NCBI GenBank assembly: GCA_037349105.1
Contig: JAYJMM010000117.1
Location: forward strand, 4,030,001 to 4,094,000
Source of the DNA: Limnomonas spitsbergensis
Lineage: Eukaryota > Chlorophyta > Chlorophyceae > Chlamydomonadales
Length of the DNA stretch: 64,000 nucleotides
Direction of reading: 5' to 3'
The first letter of the stretch is position 1. Each line of letters opens with the position of its first letter. Below the pieces are notes generated by a model, which ran no database searches, was not told the origin of the DNA, and worked only from the letters and a program-made list of their open reading frames with translations. The translations under genes were made by a program, and so were the position numbers. Positions 57,278 to 64,000 of the stretch are shown here, piece by piece.

Positions 57278-60200
57278 ATGCGGGCCGGCCATCCGTCGCT
57301 ACGCAGCCGGCCTGTTGCCCACTGCGGCCGCTCTTTTCCAGCCCTTATCAGCTGCCCCTCGGCTCTTGTGCGACAGCCACGTCATCAGCTGAAATGCAGA
57401 GCGCTTCCAGAGGTCGCGCTGGTTTCAACGGGCGTGAACTCAGTCCTCATTGCCAGCCCGCTGTGGCCCGAGACCAGCAGCAGTGCTGCGGGGGTCCGCA
57501 CCCGAGGCTTGGTAGACGCTTTTCTACGATGGGGCTGGGACGTGGCATACCTCTGGTACGTGCCGGGACCTTGTCACCTCTGATAGGGGCTGGCAAGCGG
57601 AATGTTACGCATGAGCATGCAAGGAAGGGGCATGGCAGGGACAGGGGGGTAAGCTGCATGCAAGCAGAGCAAGAGTACGTGGCGGGCATGGCAGGGGGGG
57701 GAGAGCTACATGCCGGCCAAGCCTGTGCCAGGCGCCAGGCATAGCCCTATCTGTACTTTCCCACAGACCTGAACCCCCATTCTGTACACCCCTGTCTGGC
57801 AACGTGCTCTGTTGCAGCATGCTTGCTCACATTCAATAACAAACTGCCACTCCCACTCTGTACAGCCCTGTCTGGCAACTTGCTCAGATGCGGCATGCTT
57901 GTTCACCCCCTAAAACGAATTGCCGCTCCCATTCCCGCCCTGCACAGTCCTGCCCGCCGCAACAAGTTCTCCGAGAAACTGGAGGAGGACGGCGTGCGCA
58001 CTTTCTGCATGCCTGCAAACAGGTGCTTCAGAGGGGGGGGAGTAGTAGTAACCAGCAGCTGCTTCAGAGGGGGGGTCAACAGCGGTCATTTATGTCGCTC
58101 TTCCGCTTTACTTCTGTGAAGGTCCCCACCTGTGACCAGGGGATTCTGGTGCAGCATGCCCTGGTACCTGGTAATGTTTTTTTACTGAGTGGTATACCAC
58201 TATCAGCTACAGTTCAGCTACACTGTGGCCCCCGGCCACAAGCCCCTGGTGCGGCCAGCCCTACTGCTTGGGCCACCGGCCGGAGGCCGGTCCAGGTTTG
58301 GTGGGAATCGGCCCTGGGGTGGCCGCAGGGCGGCCCAGCAAAGGTGGTCCCTTACCCACTAAAAGAAACACTGGTACCTAGACCGCCTGGGGGGAAATGG
58401 TCCAGTGGTATAACGCTGGTGGTATCCATACCCATAGGTTGAGAGATCGAACCCGCCACATGACCTTCTCTCCCCCCCCGCCTAGAACGCCGGCTTCCAG
58501 GTTCCTGCCACCTCGCATGGGAGGATGGCATGGCTGCAACATGGCCCAGGCTGTGCATGGTAGCTGGATTTGAGCCTAGTCATTCCCTAGCAGCCCCACG
58601 CGTCCATCAGGGCCCAGCTTGTGTGCACCGTTCTAAACCTGGACCGCCGGCCTTATGCCAGTCATGGTCTCCTCCCAATGGACCCATTCAGTGATCTGCA
58701 TAGCGCTGGTGGTACCCACTCGCTTACCCTGAGCAATGCAGTATAATGCCACTGTCTTGTCAGATCCCACAAGTGGGTGCTGCGTAAAACTTGGGGGAAA
58801 CTCACAAGTAGCATGTGGAGGAAAAGGGGGGAGGGGAAAGAGACTCCCCGCTCCATTGCCCTCACTTTTATGACTTGTGACTTTACCCGCCGCCTGTGTG
58901 CACACCTGCTGTATATTCCCCTCGTTTTGCACGCCTAAGTGTCAAACTAGGTTGCAATATACCGGTATACTGGTACCTTTGCGCTCTGATACTTTGGATA
59001 TGGTTGTGAATCTATTGGCCGTGAATCTGTTGTTCTTAGAGAGCTCCCTTGCGTCACGCCATGAAAAACTACCCAGCACACAATAAGGGTCCCATATGGT
59101 AGAGGCGTAGCTCTTTTACCGTCTGGGACCCTTTATGTGTGCGAGGGGTGACCCCCCCCCTGCTCTGCACCTATGGTGAGATTAAAGGCTGGGTCGGTGG
59201 CAGGGTGCAGCAGAGAGGCAGCAACCCCCGTTGGTTCTCACCGTGGCAGCACCCCTTCCCGATGCAGGAGTAAGGAGCTGACCGTCGTCGTGGAAGATAT
59301 CAAGCCCACCATCTGCATCTTTGACAGGTGGGTATAATCTACGCAGTACACGTTTGCATGCTGTACAGGTTTGTCCAGCATATTTGCTCCGCAGGTGCCC
59401 CTCCGCAGCTGCTGCCTTGCATAGTTTGTTCTCCTGCAGCTAGCCTCAGATGCTGTTAACCTCTGAATGTGCCGCATTGGATGGCCCGTTACCCCCACCC
59501 CTCACCTACCCCGCCCTTAACTACCCTTGCTTCTCGCCCTGCCTCTACCCTTCGCCCTGCCCCTGTCCCTTGCCCTGACTCCACCCGTCCCCTGCCCCCT
59601 CCTCACACCCGGCTCTTTAGGTTCTTTGCTGAGGAGATGTTCTCCTTTGTTGTGCGGGAAGCAGCACCCAATGCGTTGCGCATACTGGATACACAAGACT
59701 TGCACTTTCTAAGGAATGGTATGTGTCCATGCGTGTCTTTGCCTGGGTGTGCAGGTCTGCATGGGCATGTGCATGGATGTGGAATTGGGCTTGGGTGTGT
59801 GTACTTGTGTGTGGGTGCATGCGCGTTTGCAGGGTGCTGCTTTGATCACATGTTTCCATCACAGCGTTCTACTGCCCTGCCCGGTCCTGCCCTTCATGAA
59901 TCGTACCCTTTACCCCTCGTCGTACACATGTTGTTGGGGGCATGATGCGCAGGCCGTGTACGAACATCGGCACGAATTCCACCTCGACACTCAGCCCTTT
60001 GACTTTTGACCTCGGTAAATTCGTAAATAGAAAGAAATATGAACGCATTCTTGTTTCCCTCTGCAGGTCGCCATGAGGCACTGAAGGATGCCGCGGAGGC
60101 TCCGGAGGCATCTCGTCTGCCATCTGTCATGCAGCAGCTCCCGGATGCTGACTCACCTGCCTTCCTCAGAGAGATTGCAGCCATCCACAGGTATACAGGC

Positions 60201-63148
60201 AGTGGGCTACATGCATGGGAACATGCGGTGCGCCGCCCACGCATGTGAGCATGCAGTACGCCACCCATGCATGTGAGCATGCAGTGCGCCACCTATGCAT
60301 AGGAGCATGCAGTGCACCACCCGCGCATGTGAGCTTGCAGTGCGCCACCTATGCATTGGAACATGCGGGGCGCCACCCATGCATGTGAGCATGCAGTGCG
60401 CCACCCATGATCGGAGCATGTAGTGCGCCGCCCATGCATGGGGAAATGGTGAGGCTCACACAATACCTCTCCAGGACGTCTCTTATACGGTTGTCAACAT
60501 TCTCCAACCGGTAGAAGCACTTCGCAGTGTGGTGGAAAAGGCCAAACCGGCCTTTCTCATTCGAGTGCCTTGATTCCTGGCCAGTTCCATGCACCACCTC
60601 CATGCAAGCATGCCATCAATTTCCCCATCTGACACGACCTGATCCAGTCATGCCCCCAACTGGTCTGACCAGGTCTGTTCATGGTCCCAACTGATATAAC
60701 CTGATTTGTTTACACCCCTAACTGGTCTGACCTGGTTCATCCATGCCCCTGCAGGTCCGACCTGGTCCTGTTGTGCTCTCCTGTTGAGCTGTCAATCTTG
60801 AGGGCGCACTACGGGGTTCCTGCCACCAAGCTAGCGGTGTCCTCCTTCCTTTGTCCCACACCCCTTCGTGAGGGAGCTCTGGAATTCACATCCAGGCAGC
60901 ACTTCATGACCATTGGTACGGCAAGCATTGGCAAGATAGAGAAAGGTGTCTTCCTCTATCTTGCGTGGCCCCTCTGAGCACTCAGGTGTAGGGTTCAGGG
61001 TAAACAACTCATGCCCTGAGAACCGTCTTAGTTTTGCGACGCTCCCTGCCTGGGAAGTGCGCTTCATCCGTGCTGCAGGCAGGGCACATCTGTGTCTTTT
61101 GATGTAGTCATATAGAGCACCTGGCCAGGGGTTCATCCTGCTTGTGTGTTCACCTGCATCAGACACTGGGCTAGTGGGTACAACACCTGGCTTGGCCTAC
61201 GGCCGGTGGCCCAAACTGACTAGGCACTGCTGTACCAGGCACCCACGGCCACATGCGGTGATGCCCATGCCAGCAGCACAAGTGTTTGCCCATGCCAGCA
61301 GCACAAGTGTTTGCCCATGCCAGCAGCACAAGTGTTTGCCCATGCCAGCAGCACAAGTGTTTGCCCATGCCAGCAGCACAAGTGTTTGCCCATGCCAGCA
61401 GCACAAGTGTTTGCCCATGCCAGCAGCACAAGTGTTTGCCCATGCCAGCAGCACAAGTGTTTGCCCATGCCAGCAGCACAAGTGTTTGCCCATGCCAGCA
61501 GCACAAGTGTTTGCGAGCAATTTGTCAACGGGACTCCCATGTGCACTTGTGCACCACGGAGTGTACAAAACTGAAATTTGAAATGCATAATTTGCACATT
61601 TATTTGATTTCAGGGAACTTTAAGCACCCTCCCAACATGGACTCGCTGCGTTGGATCTCCGAAGAGATCTGGGACCCGATCCGTAGCCAGCTGGCGCTAC
61701 AGGGCGTGGATGCCCAACTCCATGTGTACGGCGCATACCCTAGCAAGTAAGACGGTGTGGGATGGTTCAAAACATGACCTGGACCTGTGGGTAGGATTTG
61801 GTAACAAACTTCTTTGCAACCATAAGCTATGCGGACTGTTTCTAGCTGAATGGTCTAGGCATTGGGCTGTGTCTAACTACAGGCATCAAGAGTTCATGAC
61901 AGAGAGAGATGGCTTAACAGATAGGAGCCTGAAATCCCGACGTTTTGTGTATCAGTTTCGTTTCCAGATTTTGCAGGTTCTGGTGCCATGAGTGTCGGGG
62001 AAGCAGGCAGCAGGCAAGGCCCCAGGCACTCTTATTTGCTGCCACCCATCCTTTCGTCCTCTGTCACACCTGTATCAGGGAGGCCTTGAAGCTGCACCAG
62101 CCGAAGCGCGGACTCCATGTCAAAGGACATGCACCCACTCTGAAGGTATACTTGAATCCCAAAGTGTCAATCCTTAACCCTCAAAACCTTAATGTAGGAT
62201 GCGCTCTCTGCCTGACGTTGTATCGCATTTTGTGGCAGTGACGAATTGTGAATGTTTAGAATGCAATGGAGCGTCCCAAGTGATCCATGGGACTGGTGCC
62301 CGCAGCTGGTTGGGACACTAAATGAGCTAGTACCGCGACAGAGAAACAATGCCCCCCCAAGGGCTGCCTTCGAGCACTTAACCACCAACCAGTGATAAAG
62401 GAACGAATTCCCTAGTGCAGCAGATAAGCCCCCCCTCCCTGTCCTGACTTCAGCGCAAAGGCTTGAGATTGTGCATCCTGGGCAACCCTGTTGAGTATAA
62501 GCTTAAAAGCTTGGAAAGAGGAAAGTGACCGAAAACGCCAGGCGAAGGTTTGAGATGATTCTCCACTTCATCACGCTGTGGTCGATGAAGGACCCATGTC
62601 CCCAAAAGGAAATTGTGTCAAAATAAAGGGATCCCACACCCCCATGGGTATGAGGGCATGAGTGCATGTTTAGTCCCCATCAGGGAGACCTGTCAGTTGC
62701 AAGCGTGTACACTTTCTCTCCTCTCCGTTACGAGATCAACAGTGCTTGACTTCTTCTTGTGTCATGGTCTTGGGCCACTAAGGCGATGGGCACCACAGCC
62801 CTATGCATGACAAGGGTTTCGAGGTCCAATCGATGAATTTTCATTTGCTATCGAGCTGGTTTAATGGACATGGCTTGTCGCCTTCCTGCCCAAACTGAGG
62901 ACCAACGTGCCCTTACATGATGATACCTGTATCTTAGCAAGTTGCACTATTTGAAACCAGGCTTGGAGTACAGGGAATGGCTGTACATGCCAGGTCAGAG
63001 CACATCCCCTTTGCAGCTGCACTGCCACTGACGGCTGGACATTGCTGGATCTGCTCCCCTCAGATCATGTCTGGCTATCGCGTCTGCCTCGCGCCTCTTC
63101 GGTTCGGTGCTGGGCTCAAGGGCAAGGTACTTGACAGCTGGGCGCATG
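57278..63148 (+). CDS. GT4-family glycosyltransferase, 3' end outside the window
   Basis: Nine exons in phase: 57278-57555, 57948-58022, 59268-59327, 59621-59718, 60067-60190, 60755-60915, 61614-61746, 62079-62145, 63064-63148; 360 residues so far. The first ~50 residues are rich in Arg/Ser/Pro/Ala and poor in acids, like a plastid or mitochondrial transit peptide. Then comes VLIASPLWPETSSSAAGVRT with GLVDAFLRWGWDVAYL, the N-terminal Rossmann start of GT-B enzymes. KPTICIFDRFFAEE, ALRILDTQDLHFLR, LVLLCSPVELSIL and MTIGNFKHPPNMDSLRW follow; HVYGAYPS, HQPKRGLHVKGHAP and RVCLAPLRFGAGLKGK then VLDSWAHG are typical of the donor-sugar domain of group 1 (GT4-like) transferases. Sugar and acceptor are unknown. 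The remaining C-terminus, normally starting with a PVVTT-like motif, must lie beyond 64000, after the 24-bp repeat. Confidence 0.88.
57770..57947. repeat. Tandem copies of the acceptor region before GT exon 2
   Basis: Units of about 75 bases sharing CACTCTGTACAGCCCTGTCT, GGCAAC, TGCTC and GCATGCTTG recur twice, and the third, ending CGCCCTGCACAG, is the true acceptor. This is an acceptor-side counterpart of the donor copies in other introns. Confidence 0.65.
58395..58470 (+). repeat. tRNA-like segment, possible SINE
   Basis: TGGTCCAGTGGTATAACGC resembles a polymerase III A box/D arm, and GAGATCGAACCC about 45 bases later resembles a B box. I cannot fold a complete cloverleaf with a valid anticodon loop, so a functional tRNA is unlikely; a tRNA-derived SINE remnant fits better. 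A weak second copy may lie at about 58680-58735 (GCGCTGGTGGTACCCACTCG). Confidence 0.35.
59075..59145. repeat. Short inverted repeat (hairpin or MITE-like)
   Basis: The arms GCACACAATAAGGGTCCCAT at about 59075 and, after a ~15-bp centre, TGGGACCCTTTATGTGTGCG at about 59124 are near-perfect inverted copies, with ATGGTA/TACCGT continuing the stem. It lies in intron 2 of the glycosyltransferase gene. Confidence 0.75.
60215..60440. repeat. 28-bp tandem repeat in GT intron 5
   Basis: About eight units of the form TGCGCCACCCATGCATGTGA + GCATGCAG, with variation such as CTATGCATAGGAG. Open minus-strand frames here are repeat artefacts. Confidence 0.9.
61260..61515. repeat. 25-bp tandem repeat, 10 copies, in GT intron 6
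   Basis: Nearly perfect copies of CCCATGCCAGCAGCACAAGT + GTTTG stand head to tail, ending about 100 bases before the exon 7 acceptor. A 25-bp unit without stops leaves all frames of both strands open. Confidence 0.95.
62230..62620 (-). mobile_element. Diverged LINE 3' region in GT intron 8
   Basis: Scattered matches in the same order as the LINE 3' region: GTGAATGTTTAGAATGCAAT near 62249, GACACTAAATGAGCTAG, GGAACGAATTCCCTAGTGCA with GCAGATAAGCCCC near 62400, and GGTTTGAGATGATTCT near 62549. Same orientation as the other copies and antisense to the host gene. Confidence 0.6.
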
Positions 63149-63654
63149 GTGAGTGTCCGGAGCTGCCATTCTCAGTATGAAGTGCATGAAATCACGCAGG
63201 GCGTGTTGGCAATCCACGAAGCCGGGCGTGTACCTCCACCCTGTAGTACAAATGTATAATGCATGCAACAGCTCCCTGGCTGGCCATACTTGCACACACT
63301 TGTTTGATGTCATCAGCCGCCACCTGGGCATAATTTACAACCCTACACCCGACGCCCGAAGACAGAATGAAAAGTACAATCTGCAGGGGCAAGAGGGTTT
63401 AGGAAACAGTGTGGCATGGACGGATGCCGCGTCTGTATAGCCGGACCCACGACACGGCACAACACTGCGCAAAAGTAGCTTAACCACTCCTGCTTCTCTT
63501 CTCCTAAACTTGTATGCCCTGTTTGCTGGTTGATTGGTGGCTCTGTGTCGGTCTACACCCCTTTTGCTTTTCACTGTCCCGTGCAATATCGGTTGGTGCC
63601 ATGGATGGTGGCATGCCTCTGCAGGAGGCTCAAAGTCGGCTCACACACGGCTGC

Positions 63655-64000
63655 GCCTTATTCTAGCCCTCTGCCCTGCCCTCATTCTAGCCCTCCGCCT
63701 TGCCCTCATTCTAGCCCTCCGCCCTGCCCTCATTCTAGCCCTCTGCCCTGCCCTCATTCTAGCCCTCCGCCTTGCCCTCATTCTAGCCCTCCGCCCTGCC
63801 CTCATTCTAGCCCTCTGCCCTGCCCTCATTCTAGCCCTCTGCCCTGCCCTCATTCTAGCCCTCCGCCCTGCCCTCATTCTAGCCCTCTGCCCTGCCCTCA
63901 TTCTAGCTTCGCCTTGCCCTCATTCTAGCCCTCCGCCCTGCCCTCATTCTAGCCCTCTGCCCTGCCCTCATTCTAGCCCTCCGCCTTGCCCTCATTCTAG
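63655..64000. repeat. 24-bp tandem repeat, at least 14 copies, in GT intron 9
   Basis: Units of CCCTGCCCTCATTCTAGCCC + TCCG, with C/T variation, continue to the window end. The unit is 8 codons long, so a Ser/Pro/Cys frame stays open, but it lies in an intron. Confidence 0.95.

Noticed and set aside
58395..58470. Functional tRNA gene
   Set aside because: A-box- and B-box-like motifs are present, but no complete cloverleaf with a proper acceptor stem and anticodon loop could be folded.
61171..61597. Overlapping frames on both strands (Cys/His/Gln repeats)
   Set aside because: A perfect 25-bp tandem repeat without stops, within an intron of the glycosyltransferase gene.
63127..63132. GTACTT as the donor of GT exon 9
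   Set aside because: The frame continues with VLDSWAHG, a conserved part of the family, up to a better donor GTGAGT at 63149.
63530..63928. SSPPCPHS-repeat and Arg/Met-rich frames
   Set aside because: The 24-bp tandem array keeps frames open on both strands; it is intronic and shows no start context.

Overview
This is a eukaryotic nuclear window, most likely from a chlorophycean (Chlamydomonadales/Volvocales-type) green alga. The signs are: genes broken into many short exons with GT-AG introns, candidate TGTAA poly(A) signals after three genes, Ala/Gly/Ser/Gln-rich low-complexity stretches inside proteins, CA and poly-C/G tracts, and introns crowded with minisatellites and retroelement debris. 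No bacterial gene layout, rRNA, intact tRNA gene or CRISPR array was seen. I built the gene models by hand, joining exons only where splice sites, reading phase and protein-family similarity agreed. Exon coordinates are given in each entry.

Layout. (1) 780-3019 (+): a two-exon model for a Gln-rich protein built of FGL-containing repeats. (2) 4560-7250: a 37-bp tandem repeat, then fragments of a LINE-type (non-LTR) retrotransposon on the minus strand. (3) 8351-12278 (+): a seven-exon ESF2/ABT1 homologue, a nucleolar RNA-binding factor for small-subunit ribosome assembly. (4) 14148-41635 (+): one 18-exon gene of 27.5 kb encoding about 2,244 residues, with several membrane spans at the N-terminus, then a leucine-rich-repeat (LRR) region and long low-complexity domains. 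Two introns of this gene hold very large minisatellites: about 2.5 kb of a 22-bp unit, and about 8.6 kb of a roughly 80-bp G-rich unit. (5) 44055-45169 (-): a two-exon gene for a small N-terminally anchored membrane protein. (6) 45885-47190 (-): a second, better preserved LINE copy. (7) 48521-55573 (+): a 13-exon inward-rectifier (Kir-type) potassium-channel homologue whose selectivity filter reads TLGYN instead of TIGYG. (8) 57278 to beyond the window end (+): nine exons of a GT4-family glycosyltransferase with a possible organelle transit peptide.

The genes have unrelated roles (ribosome biogenesis, an LRR membrane protein, ion conduction, glycosyl transfer) and look like ordinary neighbours rather than a pathway. 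The most notable signals are the altered Kir filter, the LRR gene's architecture and giant intronic arrays, and a recurrent pattern: the 3' end of an exon together with its splice donor (or an acceptor with the exon start) is copied into the neighbouring intron, sometimes as a tandem array. I see this in the LRR gene, the Kir gene and, at an acceptor, the glycosyltransferase gene. The very long reading frames through the arrays (up to 2,964 codons on the minus strand) are artefacts of stop-free repeats in introns.
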